Numbered from the stretch's first letter, positions 26,610 through 35,787 are shown. The stretch: DNA of 64,000 nucleotides from Pseudomonadota bacterium (GCA_009926615.1 RFOM01000004.1:1-64000), one strand, 5' to 3'. Made by a program: numbers and translations. Notes: a model not told the origin generated them from the letters alone.

Positions 26610-27893
26610 ATGTCCGTCAACTGCCGAAAAATCAGTATTGCATTGCAAGCGGTCGTGCTGTTTGCCCAGCTTCTCGCCGGAGCGCAGACCGCCCATGCAT
26701 ATCCGGTTCTCCTCAATTCTCTCCAACTCAGTCAGATTCTCGGAACTCCGCGCAATCAGATGATCGCAATCAGCTCCGACGGCAAAAAAACTCAACGTGT
26801 GGCTTTGCAGATTGACGAAGTTGAAGACGATGCCGCCCTCGTTCTGCGTCAGCCGTTCGAAATACGAAAGTTGCGCGAGAGTCTGGCTCATCCCCAAAAA
26901 AACGACCCGTTCTTCGGCCGGCTGAATAAAGTCCACCGCGCTGTCCTCGATGATCGGGATTTCGCTGCATGTGATGATGCCTGTCAGGCAAATCTCCCTG
27001 CACAAATTAAGACGGTGTGCGGAAACAACAGCGCACAGATACTTTTGAAAATTGCGCTCGCAAATCAATCCTCTGCCTTTATTGCTGACTGCAACACACC
27101 CGTGTCTGAGTTGTCCTCACGCACGGTGACCTACAATGCTTCAGAAAAAACCATCTCCACGCAGAAATACGATTACGTGTACACCTCGGACAAAAATATA
27201 TTTTTCCGCGAAATCAAGACCAAACCGGACGGGCAACCGGTGCTCTCGAAAAGTGAACTGAAAGCCTATTTGAAGCCAAAATACCTGTTCAACATGAAGT
27301 TCGAGGATGACGATCTTATATCGCAAATCACCAGTCTCTCGCGCGGTCCACAAGGGCTCAATATTGAGGTTGCCGTCGCACTGAATATTCTTGCCATGAA
27401 GATCAACACCCAAATCTGCTGCGATGTTTCATTCTACGAGGATGCGCTTTATTTTCCGGTCATGCTCGACTTGCCCTTTTCGGGTGACGCTTTTGCCAAC
27501 GGCAGCGGATTGTTTTTCGGATTCCGTACCGAAAACGGCACCAATGTAAAAACCGAATTTATTTCCGGACAGACGAAAGGCGCGAGCGACGTCATTCTGA
27601 TTCAGCAGGGAAAAAACCTGATCGCACTCGGCTTCCGCAGCCCGAACAAAAAAGAATCCGCTCAGGTCCGGCCAAAAGTCGTCTCGCAGGTCGAAATGAA
27701 TTCGCTGAAATTCACGCCCGTCGAAAGCCCTGCCGGAATCTTTTACGACATCCGGAATGCACGTCAGGGCTTCCAGCATTTCATGGTCTGGATGCTTTTC
27801 GGTCAGGAATCTGAACGCGCAAAACTCATCGAATATGCACAATACGGTGCGCAGGTACGCGTAGAAAAATTCACCAGTCCAAGCGGACGCTGA
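26610..27893 (+). CDS. Exported hypothetical protein (427 aa)
   Basis: A signal peptide (residues 1-30, ending in TAHA-Y) precedes a mature domain with mixed alpha/beta character. About seven cysteines occur in the mature part (for example AACDDAC near residue 114 and ICCD near 267), which suggests disulfides in the periplasm or at the surface. No recognised family, repeats or lipobox. The ribosome site is weak. It follows the RdgC-like gene by 43 bases. Its 3' end overlaps the convergent hisF gene by 23 bases. Confidence 0.7.
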   Translation: MSVNCRKISIALQAVVLFAQLLAGAQTAHAYPVLLNSLQLSQILGTPRNQMIAISSDGKKTQRVALQIDEVEDDAALVLRQPFEIRKLRESLAHPQKNDPFFGRLNKVHRAVLDDRDFAACDDACQANLPAQIKTVCGNNSAQILLKIALANQSSAFIADCNTPVSELSSRTVTYNASEKTISTQKYDYVYTSDKNIFFREIKTKPDGQPVLSKSELKAYLKPKYLFNMKFEDDDLISQITSLSRGPQGLNIEVAVALNILAMKINTQICCDVSFYEDALYFPVMLDLPFSGDAFANGSGLFFGFRTENGTNVKTEFISGQTKGASDVILIQQGKNLIALGFRSPNKKESAQVRPKVVSQVEMNSLKFTPVESPAGIFYDIRNARQGFQHFMVWMLFGQESERAKLIEYAQYGAQVRVEKFTSPSGR

Positions 27894-28641
27894 TTCCCTG
27901 TTCGGCCAATTTTGACTTCATGGAATGAAGAGTAACCTCGCCGGAATGGACAATGCTCGCCACAAGTGCGGCATCTGCGCCCGCAGCAAACGCATCTGCA
28001 ACATGCGCAATACTTCCGGCCCCTCCGGACGCAATGACGGGCACAGAAACCGATGCCTTGATGAGCTTAAGCAACTGAAGATCATAGCCGCTTCGCTTGC
28101 CGTCCTGATCGATACTGTTGATGCAGATTTCACCAACCCCGCAGGGAACGGCAAAAGCAAGCCAGTCCATCATGTCCCAGTCGGTTGCTTTGCGGCCTCC
28201 CTGAACGAACAGGCGATACCCGCTTGCACAAGTCGAATCCTTGAGGACATCAAGACTCAGGACGACGGCCTGAACTCCGAAGTGTGATGCAATTTCACCG
28301 ATGAGTTCAGGTTTCTTTGGCGCAATGCTGTTGAGTGAAACTTTTTCGGCCCCGCTGGAAATACACTGCGCTGCATCATGAAAGTCCCGAATTCCTCCGC
28401 CGATGCAAATCGGCACAAAACTCTTCGCTGCAATCCGGCTGATGTTTGCAAAATCCGGAGGCCGGCCTTCGGCACTGGCGGCAATATCATAGATGACAAT
28501 TTCATCGGCACCGTTCGCACTGTAAAACGCGGACAATTCAACGGCGTCGCCGACGTCGACGTTATTTTTGAATTCGACGCCTTTCGTGACGCGACCCTGT
28601 TTTATATCGAGGCACGGGATGATTCTTTTTTTCAGAGTCAT
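27871..28641 (-). CDS. hisF: Imidazole glycerol phosphate synthase cyclase subunit HisF
   Basis: A 256-residue (beta/alpha)8-barrel enzyme. With HisH it converts PRFAR and ammonia to imidazole glycerol phosphate and AICAR in histidine synthesis. Catalytic Asp11 (IPCLDIKQGRV) and the second Asp in VVLSLDV are both present, as are the phosphate-binding CIGGGIRD and ASGGAGS loops. The GGRK segment argues for true HisF rather than the LPS-type paralogues, although SIDQDGKRSGYD departs from the usual DRDGT. It starts within the hisH stop (ATGA overlap). No other his genes are in the window. Confidence 0.93.
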   Translation of the reverse strand: MTLKKRIIPCLDIKQGRVTKGVEFKNNVDVGDAVELSAFYSANGADEIVIYDIAASAEGRPPDFANISRIAAKSFVPICIGGGIRDFHDAAQCISSGAEKVSLNSIAPKKPELIGEIASHFGVQAVVLSLDVLKDSTCASGYRLFVQGGRKATDWDMMDWLAFAVPCGVGEICINSIDQDGKRSGYDLQLLKLIKASVSVPVIASGGAGSIAHVADAFAAGADAALVASIVHSGEVTLHSMKSKLAEQGISVRLDW

Positions 28642-29282
28642 AAGCGCTCCGTGTCGAGAAAATTCTTCAGAAATGCAAATCCGGCTCTGCCGCTTTTTTC
28701 AATATGACACTGCGCACCCCAGACGTTGCGCTCGGCAACCAGTGCGGCAAATTCCTGCCCGCCGTAACTGCAGGATGCAAGGACATGAGTTGAACCTGCG
28801 ATATCGGATTTCATAAATGCGGCAAACGAATGAACGAAATAAAAATTCGCCTCATCCGAAAGTGTTTTTGCCGCACTTGAATAAGCAGAATGCGACTTTT
28901 GCCAGCTCAGTGAATTCCATCCCATATGAGGCACCGGTTCACTGCAGGTAAATTTATGGACCTCAAACGGCAGCAGCCCGAGGCACTCGGTGTCGCCCTC
29001 GGCTGAATATCTGCCGAGGATCTGCATGCCGACACAAATACCGAGAATCGGCCGGCCGGAACGGACAAAATCCTTGAGAGCCATATCAAGCCCTGTGCTG
29101 CGCAATGCGTTCATGGCCTGAGCGGCAGAACCCACACCGGGGAAGACAAGATGCGACAGGCTGTCGAGCTGATGACTTTGAGTCACGCCCTCGGGAGTCA
29201 CCGACAGGGCCTCGAGTGCCCTCTTCACAGAACCGAAATTACCCGCGCCGTAGTCCAGAATTCCAATGGTCTTTGCCGACAT
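28638..29282 (-). CDS. hisH: Imidazole glycerol phosphate synthase glutaminase subunit HisH
   Basis: A 214-residue class I glutamine amidotransferase that supplies ammonia to HisF. The nucleophile Cys83 lies in GICVGMQ, and His193 and Glu195 of the triad are in CHIEKSG, where the usual sequence would be FHPEKSG. The oxyanion-region PGVG is present. It overlaps hisF by 4 bases, matching the obligate HisF:HisH complex. It sits 54 bases downstream of rlmM on the same strand. Confidence 0.93.
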   Translation of the reverse strand: MSAKTIGILDYGAGNFGSVKRALEALSVTPEGVTQSHQLDSLSHLVFPGVGSAAQAMNALRSTGLDMALKDFVRSGRPILGICVGMQILGRYSAEGDTECLGLLPFEVHKFTCSEPVPHMGWNSLSWQKSHSAYSSAAKTLSDEANFYFVHSFAAFMKSDIAGSTHVLASCSYGGQEFAALVAERNVWGAQCHIEKSGRAGFAFLKNFLDTERL

Positions 29283-29335
29283 AAAAACATCCGCCGTGTT
29301 GTCAGGGAAAGGTCACGGGCAAAGCGCCCGCCGCG

Positions 29336-30430
29336 TCAACCGTTAGGACCGAGGTAAACGGTGATCTCCTCGCGATCATGATACAGATGCTTCATCAGCA
29401 GCCTGTACGGACGGCCTGATTTTTTGAGTTCCGCGCTCATCAGTTCGCGAATATCTTCGATCTCGTTCCAGCGTTTTTTCATCGGCAGCTTGAGGTTGAA
29501 AATCATTCTGCGCGCAGATTGATCGGCCCACCAGCGCAATGCGAGCTCGGCAACCCGCTTGGGCTGTTCCACCATGTCGCACACCATCCAGTCGACTGTT
29601 TTTGGCGGCACAAAACGAAACCCGTCGAGCCGCAGATGTTCCACAAGTCCGCTGTCCATAAGTTTCTCGTTCATTGATCCGTTGTCGACAGCCGTTGTGC
29701 GAATTCCGCGCCGGACAAACTGGTAGGTCCATCCTCCCGGACAGGCACCGAGATCAACAGCCCTGCGGGCGGGTGACAGTGAAGATGCGCGCTCATCTTC
29801 ATCCATAAAACTCAGGAAGGCTTCTTCCAGTTTGAGAGTTGATCGGCTCGGGGCCTCCGACGGAAAACGCAGACGTGCAATTCCGCGCGGCCACGGACTG
29901 TTGTTTTTGAGAACAGAAATTCCTATATACGCAGTGGAATAGTCACTGAAAAAGACATGCAGGCAGCGGTCTTCGGCGCCTGCGCTGACGGGCTCGTCCC
30001 AAATTTCTGCCTGCAACGATTTTTTCTTCAGGGCGGCAGAAAAAGGCTTGGAAAAAGATTTACAAAATACAGACAGCTCGCGGCCCTGATCGGAGTCCGC
30101 AGACTCGACAATGAACCTTGAAAATTTCTGCAGCGGCCTTGGCCAGTCGCCGATATTTGCCAGCAACGGTGTAATTCTGTCGTCTTCGCCGACCGTCAGT
30201 GCTCTTTGTGCAAGACAAAAAACGCTGCGGGCAAACACCAGCGACTTCCAGTCGAACTGGGCAAAGATCTTTTCACCGGAAGGTTCGTTCAGGTAAAAAA
30301 CACAAAAACCCGACTCGGGCTTCGTCTGGGGATATCCGCTCAGCCCTGCCAGAGCTGCACACGCGCTGAGTTCAGCTGCGCACTCCTTTTCAAATCCGGA
30401 ACGGCAAGTCGCTAAAACTCCGTGCAGCAT
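29336..30430 (-). CDS. rlmM: 23S rRNA (cytidine-2498-2'-O)-methyltransferase RlmM
   Basis: 364 residues. The ATG at 30430 has GGAGGG just upstream, so the GTG 12 bases earlier is not needed. The N-terminal part (to about residue 180) is THUMP-like. The C-terminal Rossmann methyltransferase has the SAM motif VDLGACPGGWTYQFVRRG, the VDNGSMNEKLMDSG segment, DWMVCDMVEQPKR, FNLKLPMKKRW and LYHDREEITVYL, matching the K-D-K-E catalytic set of RlmM. It methylates a ribose in the peptidyl-transferase region of 23S rRNA using S-adenosylmethionine. It is divergent from the ParA operon. Confidence 0.93.
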   Translation of the reverse strand: MLHGVLATCRSGFEKECAAELSACAALAGLSGYPQTKPESGFCVFYLNEPSGEKIFAQFDWKSLVFARSVFCLAQRALTVGEDDRITPLLANIGDWPRPLQKFSRFIVESADSDQGRELSVFCKSFSKPFSAALKKKSLQAEIWDEPVSAGAEDRCLHVFFSDYSTAYIGISVLKNNSPWPRGIARLRFPSEAPSRSTLKLEEAFLSFMDEDERASSLSPARRAVDLGACPGGWTYQFVRRGIRTTAVDNGSMNEKLMDSGLVEHLRLDGFRFVPPKTVDWMVCDMVEQPKRVAELALRWWADQSARRMIFNLKLPMKKRWNEIEDIRELMSAELKKSGRPYRLLMKHLYHDREEITVYLGPNG

Positions 30431-30459
30431 CGAACCCTCCACGAGAGACCGTCAGAACT

Positions 30460-30488
30460 TTGACGGTCGGCTCACCAAAAGTCATAAA
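30460..30488 (+). promoter_or_regulatory. Candidate promoter of the ParA operon
   Basis: TTGACG (30460-30465) and CATAAA (30483-30488) are separated by 17 bases. The predicted start leaves a leader of about 100 bases to the ATG at 30598, in which two inverted repeats lie. Confidence 0.45.
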
Positions 30489-30515
30489 ATTCTCATCAGT
30501 TGCACCCTCGGAGTG

Positions 30516-30565
30516 CGGCAAATTCTGCCGAACTGCGGCAAAGTAGAAGTGCGAATGATTTCGCA
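30516..30565. promoter_or_regulatory. Two inverted repeats before the ParA gene
   Basis: CGGCA-AATTC-TGCCG (30516-30530) and TGCGAA-TGAT-TTCGCA (30550-30565) are perfect arms with short spacers. They lie between the candidate promoter and the ATG and could be operator or partition-type binding sites for the ParA or its partner. Confidence 0.4.
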
Positions 30566-30597
30566 TTGTAAGCCACCACTTCAGCGAGGAGTCCTTC

Positions 30598-31560
30598 ATG
30601 GCGCCAGCCTCTAAATCGAAACGTTCAGGAGCCGTAGCCAAACCAACCGGCCGCAAGCCGAAAACTGCTGTCCGGAGTCTCAGGCTCAAGCCGGCTGAGG
30701 CGCCCAAAACATCACGAATTATTGCGATTTGCAATCAAAAAGGTGGCTGCGGCAAGACCACGTCGGTCATTAACATCGCCGCAACTTTGGCCGCCATGAA
30801 TCAGCGTGTTCTGGTCATTGACCTCGACTCGCAGTGCAACGCGACTCAGGGACTGGGCATTGAACTCAATGAAATCGAGGAAACCATCTGCGACGTTTTG
30901 CTCGACCCGAAGGCTCACTCACTTGCCGACGTCATTGTTGAATCGCCCTATGCCAACCTCCACATCGCACCGGGGTCCATCGAACTCTCCGAATATGAGA
31001 GCCGCGCCGCCAACGAAATCGGCCGCGAGAACCGGCTGAAGAAAGCCATCCTGCAAATTCGCGAACACTATGATTTTGTCCTGATCGATACTCCGCCCTC
31101 GCTCGGACTGCTGTCGGTCAACGCCCTCAACGCCGCAAGCGAAGTTCAGATCGCGATGCAGTCGCACCCCTTTGCCCTCGACGGCCTTCATCTGCTGCTT
31201 GAGACAATTGAACTGGTGCAGGAGGAGCTCAATCCTGAACTTAAGATCTCCGGCGTGATTGTGACGATGTTCGATCCGCGGACAAAAATTTCGCGCGAAA
31301 TTGTCGACGAGGTCTGCCAGATCGCTACGCTGAAGGGTCGTGTGCACAAAACTGTCATCCGGCAAAACGTCAAACTGACCGAAGCTTCACGCCTGCGCAA
31401 GCCGGTCATGTACTACGACGACCAATGCAGCGGCACTGAAGACTATGTTCAGATTTCCCGCGAAATTGCCGCACAGTCCAAGGCCGCCCCTGCACACACC
31501 AAAGCGCAGCCGCCTGCTTCGAAGATTAAAAAACAAACATCCAAAAACGCCCGTACCTGA
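30598..31560 (+). CDS. ParA/Soj-family ATPase
   Basis: 320 residues with a deviant Walker A KGGCGKTT at 48-55, a switch region with VIDLDSQCNATQGLG (Walker A' region), and DFVLIDTPPSLGLLSVNAL (Walker B). A basic N-terminal extension of about 38 residues (Lys/Arg/Pro-rich) precedes the ATPase core and may add DNA or partner binding. ParA proteins form ATP-dependent gradients on nucleoid DNA and position chromosomes, plasmids or protein clusters. The RBS is AGGAG. The next gene is not a ParB, so this is an orphan-type ParA whose cargo is unknown. A C-terminal Lys/Ala/Pro tail follows the core. Confidence 0.9.
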   Translation: MAPASKSKRSGAVAKPTGRKPKTAVRSLRLKPAEAPKTSRIIAICNQKGGCGKTTSVINIAATLAAMNQRVLVIDLDSQCNATQGLGIELNEIEETICDVLLDPKAHSLADVIVESPYANLHIAPGSIELSEYESRAANEIGRENRLKKAILQIREHYDFVLIDTPPSLGLLSVNALNAASEVQIAMQSHPFALDGLHLLLETIELVQEELNPELKISGVIVTMFDPRTKISREIVDEVCQIATLKGRVHKTVIRQNVKLTEASRLRKPVMYYDDQCSGTEDYVQISREIAAQSKAAPAHTKAQPPASKIKKQTSKNART

Positions 31561-31571
31561 GGAGACCCGAC

Positions 31572-32624
31572 ATGACCAAACCTAAAAAACCATTGCGCGG
31601 ATTATTTGCCAGTACTGAAGCACCCGTCAGGACACCCGTACGTCCGGTTGTGCCGCCGCCGAAGATCCGCAAAGACGAACCCCAGCGGCCTTCGACACCG
31701 CAGAACCCGAAGCCGAATCGTCCGGAACGTCTTGCTCCGCCTCCGCGCATCACACCTGCAACTGAAGTGATGATCATGCAGGAAGAGAGAGTTGTTGAAG
31801 TTGAAGTTCAGTCCGCACCTCCGGCCGCGCCTGCGCCTGTCGCGCCCGCCTTGCCCGTCTCCGTTCAAACTCAGGACAGAATTATGAACATTCAGTACAA
31901 CTTCGATCTCATGCGCAGCACACGCGAGCCATGGAATGAGACTGACTATGCTGAGTTTCTCAGGCGTCTCGATGCTCTGCAGACGGAGGCGTTTATCCTG
32001 CGCGGAAAACTTCTTGCCGAAGCCAAGGACCGCTTTTTTGAAACAAACAAAACCGGCTGGGCAGAGTACTGCGAAAACACTCTGGCGATGAACTACACGA
32101 CTGCCAACCAGTATATTCGGGTCGCCACCGAATTTGATGTGACGTCACATCAACGCTCGGACTTCGGCTTCGAGCACTTTAAGGCCCTCCTTCCGCTTCC
32201 TGCCGAGGCCCGAACAGAATTCTTCAGCTCGCCTGAAGCCATGAGCGTCAAGCTGATCAGAACCCGTGTGAAGGAGATTCTTGCTTCAACCGGAATGGGT
32301 GAAGGACGGCCTGCAACCGCAAGCGCGCTGCGCCAGTCGGTTCGGCTGACCAGAATGCTTGAAACGATTAAATCTGAAGTCATCACGCACGGCCCTTCAT
32401 TCTCGTCACTCAATCAGCAGCAGCGCTGGCAGGTCGCAGCCGCTTGCCAGAATATTGCTGCGCATCTGAATCATCTCGCCCAAAGCCTGAATGCTGACCC
32501 TTTGTCGGCGATGGCGTCCCTGCAATCCGCAGGAATCCGTGCGGGGGCATTTGCAACTGCCGACGGTGTCGCTACCATGCAGGATGTACTGGTTCAGCCG
32601 AGTCAGTCGGGAAACCCCATCTGA
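31572..32624 (+). CDS. Pro-rich protein, probable partner of the ParA ATPase
   Basis: 350 residues, 11 bases after the ParA stop, with a GGAGACC ribosome site. Residues 1-105 are Pro/Ala/Arg-rich and probably disordered. A helical central domain follows (about 110-245), including FILRGKLLAEAKDRFFE and GWAEYCENTLAMNYTTANQYIRV. That pattern resembles a helix-turn-helix/DUF3102-like module seen in plasmid and phage partition or replication genes. The C-terminal part is helical. I see no ParB N-terminal CTPase motif. Positioning next to ParA suggests a cargo adaptor or DNA-binding partner, an inference by analogy with ParA-partner pairs (including the ParA/pGP6-D type). Confidence 0.7.
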   Translation: MTKPKKPLRGLFASTEAPVRTPVRPVVPPPKIRKDEPQRPSTPQNPKPNRPERLAPPPRITPATEVMIMQEERVVEVEVQSAPPAAPAPVAPALPVSVQTQDRIMNIQYNFDLMRSTREPWNETDYAEFLRRLDALQTEAFILRGKLLAEAKDRFFETNKTGWAEYCENTLAMNYTTANQYIRVATEFDVTSHQRSDFGFEHFKALLPLPAEARTEFFSSPEAMSVKLIRTRVKEILASTGMGEGRPATASALRQSVRLTRMLETIKSEVITHGPSFSSLNQQQRWQVAAACQNIAAHLNHLAQSLNADPLSAMASLQSAGIRAGAFATADGVATMQDVLVQPSQSGNPI

Positions 32625-32639
32625 TGCAGAGGATTTCAT

Positions 32640-33758
32640 ATGTCTCAGCCTGCTCTGAATAATTTCATCGGAGGAGCCGGCAGAAGAATCCTGAGGCGGG
32701 GATTGCTATCCCTGCCTTTTCTTTTGCCTGTCGGCATGCCGGCCTTTCCTCAGGGCAAAACACCCGCAACCGCAGCCGGAATCCGGACTCAGTGCCAGCC
32801 CGTGCCCCTGAACACCGGAGTCCGCGAAAAGGCTGAGGGCCGGCGCGCGCAGCTGGCTTCGATGCTTGCAGACTTCGAGAACTCATTCCTGCTTGCAGAC
32901 GCGGAGCGCTTTGCCTCACTCCTGAGTCCGGCACTGATGAAATCTCCGGAAGATGCCAAAAAGATTTTTCAGGGAACATTGCTTGAATACGACTTGCGGC
33001 GAGTCAAACTGCAGCGCAACTGGATTTGGGAACTGGATGCCGGTGAAAATCCGTCCGCCGGACAACTCATCGATTGCCGCGACATGCTGATCCAGCCGGT
33101 CTTCGGTCCCAGACACCAGTTTGCAGTCCAATATTCGGCTTTCACCGGCCAGAACCAAACACGTCTGATGGTTATTTTTGCATTCACGGCGACCAAGAGT
33201 GAAACGGACAAACCAAACCCGAACCAGACTCTCGGACTGGTTCAGCTGCAAGCCCAACGCTGGACCTACGACGGCAGATCCCCCGACAGGCTGCTCTCGG
33301 AAGCGCGACAGTCCGCGTCGGCAGGGCAAACGCTTGCCGGTTCCATTCTTGCGGAGGCATCCGCGCGGGTTTTCGAAATTAATGCTTACGTCATCAGTCC
33401 ACAGTTGAGCGAAGCGCGCAGTCTGGCCTCCCAACTTGCCGCAGAAAGCGAAGGGGCACAGGCGAAATTTTTGGCTGCAGCCAACGATGCCCCTGAATGG
33501 AAAGCGGAAAAAATTGTTCCTGTATTTCGGGACGGCTCGCTGGCAGTCGGGGTGAAAATTCGAATGAACAGGGAAATCGCGCTCAATGACCAAGTCAAAC
33601 TGTGCCGGCTGAGCGGAACTAAACTCTTTCAGCAGCCGTCTGCGTGGCGCGAGCGATTCTCCGGATTTGAATGCATGCCGTACAGTCAGTCCGAAGACTA
33701 CGCAAAGCCGCCTTCGGGAGGCAGCCAGTACTATCCGTGGTCAGCGCTGAACAAGTAA
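32640..33758 (+). CDS. Exported hypothetical protein (372 aa) in the ParA operon
   Basis: The third gene of the ParA group starts 15 bases after its neighbour, with an AGAGGA site. An N-terminal signal with paired arginines (GRRILRRGLLSLPFLLP) could be a Tat- or Sec-type leader ending near PAF. The mature part is soluble, with a helical region (about 60-110) and alternating strands. Two cysteines near the C-terminus (KLCRLSG and FECMPYS) could form a disulfide. I recognise no family. A link to the cytoplasmic ParA is only positional. Confidence 0.68.
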   Translation: MSQPALNNFIGGAGRRILRRGLLSLPFLLPVGMPAFPQGKTPATAAGIRTQCQPVPLNTGVREKAEGRRAQLASMLADFENSFLLADAERFASLLSPALMKSPEDAKKIFQGTLLEYDLRRVKLQRNWIWELDAGENPSAGQLIDCRDMLIQPVFGPRHQFAVQYSAFTGQNQTRLMVIFAFTATKSETDKPNPNQTLGLVQLQAQRWTYDGRSPDRLLSEARQSASAGQTLAGSILAEASARVFEINAYVISPQLSEARSLASQLAAESEGAQAKFLAAANDAPEWKAEKIVPVFRDGSLAVGVKIRMNREIALNDQVKLCRLSGTKLFQQPSAWRERFSGFECMPYSQSEDYAKPPSGGSQYYPWSALNK

Positions 33759-33762
33759 AAAA

Positions 33763-34665
33763 TCACTGAAATCCTGTTGTGGCAATGCCTTGAATTCCCT
33801 CTTCCTCGCGGCGGACGTTTGCGAAAGCTCCGTCTGCGAGAACGCGCATGTCTCTGGGTGCGCGGGGATGATCCGTGACAAACTGGAATTGCTTGCGGGC
33901 ATCGGCATAGCGTTTCAAACCGTAGTGATAAACAAGGCCCAGATTGTAATGGGCGAGAAAGTCGTTCTTATCAATCGAAATGATCTTCCGGTATTTTTCG
34001 ACCGCAACATTGTGCCTGCGCGCCGTATGTGCGCCTTCGGCAACCATGTGCAAAAATCTGGTATTTTGAGGTTCAAGAGATTCGGCCTGCTGAAACGAAT
34101 CCAAGGCCTCCATGAACGCTCCGTGCTTCATGGCAATCAATCCAAGATTTGCGCGTGCACTCGCACGCACGGAGGGTGATGCAGATGCCGCTTCAATCAG
34201 AATTTGCTTTGCTCCGGCAAAATCACCGAGCATAAATGAGGCAATCCCCAAAAGCAGCTGATCCTCGCCCGCAACCTCACGTCTCGCTTTCCTTGACTTT
34301 GCCAGCCGGACAAACCCTTGAACCTGCTCAGGCCTGCCTTCAACCAACGCCGAGACAGCCAGAACTCTGAGCGATTCGGGATCGGCAGAAGACTGATTGC
34401 TGAGTCGATCGCGTGCCCTTTCGACGCGCTTGGTCAGGTTGCGAAGCTGGGCAGGGGGCAAATAGAATTCGCGCCTCAAGACGTTTTGCACGCTCGATTC
34501 AGACAAGGTGTCTTCGACCGATCGCATTGTCACATCCCGCTCGTCGAGTTCCTTGTTATATGAGGCAGCTGTGAAGGTGCCGTCCTGAAACTGCTGCCCC
34601 TCAGGCTGAGTGGTGGTGCAGGCAACCGTAAGTAAAAGAAGGCCGGATAATCTTGCGAAGTACAT
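33763..34665 (-). CDS. TPR-repeat lipoprotein
   Basis: 300 residues with a signal whose lipobox ends TVAC (Cys16). The mature protein contains TPR-type helical repeats over about residues 100-280, seen in SARANLGLIAMKHGAFMEALDSF, NTRFLHMVAEGAHTARRHNVAVEKYRKI and FLAHYNLGLVYHYGLKRYADARK. Such lipoproteins act as scaffolds in the outer-membrane periplasm (for example PilF or BamD-type), but no specific one is supported. Its stop is 4 bases from the convergent gene's stop. It is divergent from tcdA. Confidence 0.8.
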   Translation of the reverse strand: MYFARLSGLLLLTVACTTTQPEGQQFQDGTFTAASYNKELDERDVTMRSVEDTLSESSVQNVLRREFYLPPAQLRNLTKRVERARDRLSNQSSADPESLRVLAVSALVEGRPEQVQGFVRLAKSRKARREVAGEDQLLLGIASFMLGDFAGAKQILIEAASASPSVRASARANLGLIAMKHGAFMEALDSFQQAESLEPQNTRFLHMVAEGAHTARRHNVAVEKYRKIISIDKNDFLAHYNLGLVYHYGLKRYADARKQFQFVTDHPRAPRDMRVLADGAFANVRREEEGIQGIATTGFQ

Positions 34666-34904
34666 GGCGTGCTCCCGCGCAATCCCTCATAAGCGAGGGC
34701 TTCGCGCCTCGGTACGCAAACTCAATGCCAGAACGATAATCCAACAATTACAGATGTTTATAAATATTTTATGTCAACTTTTCAGGCACCTTCGGGCAAA
34801 CTGACCATTCCTTGGACAGTTGAAACGTCTCTTTAATACATTGAGTCCCGTGCGTTCTTCGGATATTTGGCGCGTGTCGGTGCACTGCGACGGAGGGCAT
34901 TCCC
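34666..34904. promoter_or_regulatory. Divergent promoter region, TPR lipoprotein / tcdA
   Basis: No ORF is supported in this AT-rich stretch. On the minus strand TTGACA (34772-34777) with TGTAAT (34747-34752), spaced 19 bases, is a possible promoter for the lipoprotein gene. On the plus strand TTGGAC with TAATAC 16 bases later, near 34813-34840, could serve tcdA. Both are tentative. Confidence 0.35.
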
Positions 34905-35777
34905 ATGGCATTCAGAAATCATCGTTTCAGCCGGCTTGAACTTCTCATCGGACGCGAGGGTATGTCCCGATTCCGCGGAAAGCATGTGGTTATTTTTGGC
35001 GCGGGCGGAGTCGGAAGCTTTGCTGCCGAAGGCATTGCCAGAGCGGCTGTGAGCAAAATAACTCTCATTGATCACGATGAAGTTTGTGTCACAAACGTCA
35101 ACAGACAGCTCCATGCGTTTACGGATACCGTGGGCGAAAAAAAGGTTCACCTCATGGCTGAGCGTCTGCGGCGTATCAATCCCTTGCTGGAAGTTCACGC
35201 CATCGCCGAACACCATCATTCCGACAAGGGCGATACTCTTCTCGAAGATGCCGTCCGCCTTGCCGGTCAACCGGTCGACCTCGTTCTGGATTGCATTGAC
35301 ACACTCGCTCCCAAAGTCGATTTGCTCGAGCGCTGCGTCCGGCTGAACATTCCCGTGATCAGTTCGATGGGGGCTGCAAGCCGTCTGGATCCGTCACAAA
35401 TTCAGATTGCCGACATTTCGGAAACAAAAGTTGATCCGTTTGCAAAACAGGTCCGCACCAAGTTGCGCGAAAAGGGAATCCATTCGGGAATCACGGCAGT
35501 CTTCAGTACAGAAGTTCCAATCGATCCCGAACAGGCGGTACCCGGTACCGAGTGGCACTGCATTTGTCCGACGATTGAAAAACAGTTCGGCGCCTGTCAG
35601 CACAAGCGCGTCATGCTCGGTACTATTTCTTACATGCCGGCCATGTTCGGACTGTGGATGGTCAGTGCAGCGACGCGAAACTGGCTGCAGGGAGTAGACC
35701 TGAGCCAACGCGACACGTTCGAACACACGCCGACGTTTGAAGAAATGCAACGCGCGATGTCTCTGGGTAAGGTTTAA
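34905..35777 (+). CDS. tcdA: tRNA threonylcarbamoyladenosine dehydratase TcdA
   Basis: 290 residues of the ThiF/MoeB/E1-like fold. The nucleotide site is read in VVIFGAGGVGSFAAEGIAR, followed by LIDHDEVCVTNVNRQLHA with the Asp and Arg that bind ATP, then the KVDLLERCVRLNIPVISSMGAA region. It resembles TcdA/CsdL, which cyclises t6A37 in ANN-decoding tRNAs in an ATP-dependent reaction. Other E1-like MoeB/ThiF proteins are less likely because of the TcdA-like spacing and FxRxELLIGREG opening. GGAGGG stands 8 bases before the ATG. It is convergent with the RRM gene 10 bases away. Confidence 0.88.
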   Translation: MAFRNHRFSRLELLIGREGMSRFRGKHVVIFGAGGVGSFAAEGIARAAVSKITLIDHDEVCVTNVNRQLHAFTDTVGEKKVHLMAERLRRINPLLEVHAIAEHHHSDKGDTLLEDAVRLAGQPVDLVLDCIDTLAPKVDLLERCVRLNIPVISSMGAASRLDPSQIQIADISETKVDPFAKQVRTKLREKGIHSGITAVFSTEVPIDPEQAVPGTEWHCICPTIEKQFGACQHKRVMLGTISYMPAMFGLWMVSAATRNWLQGVDLSQRDTFEHTPTFEEMQRAMSLGKV

Positions 35778-35787
35778 GACCGGAACT

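Noticed and set aside
30516..30565. Inverted repeats near ParA as a plasmid-type parS array
   Set aside because: Only two unlike palindromes are present and there is no ParB; kept only as possible operators.
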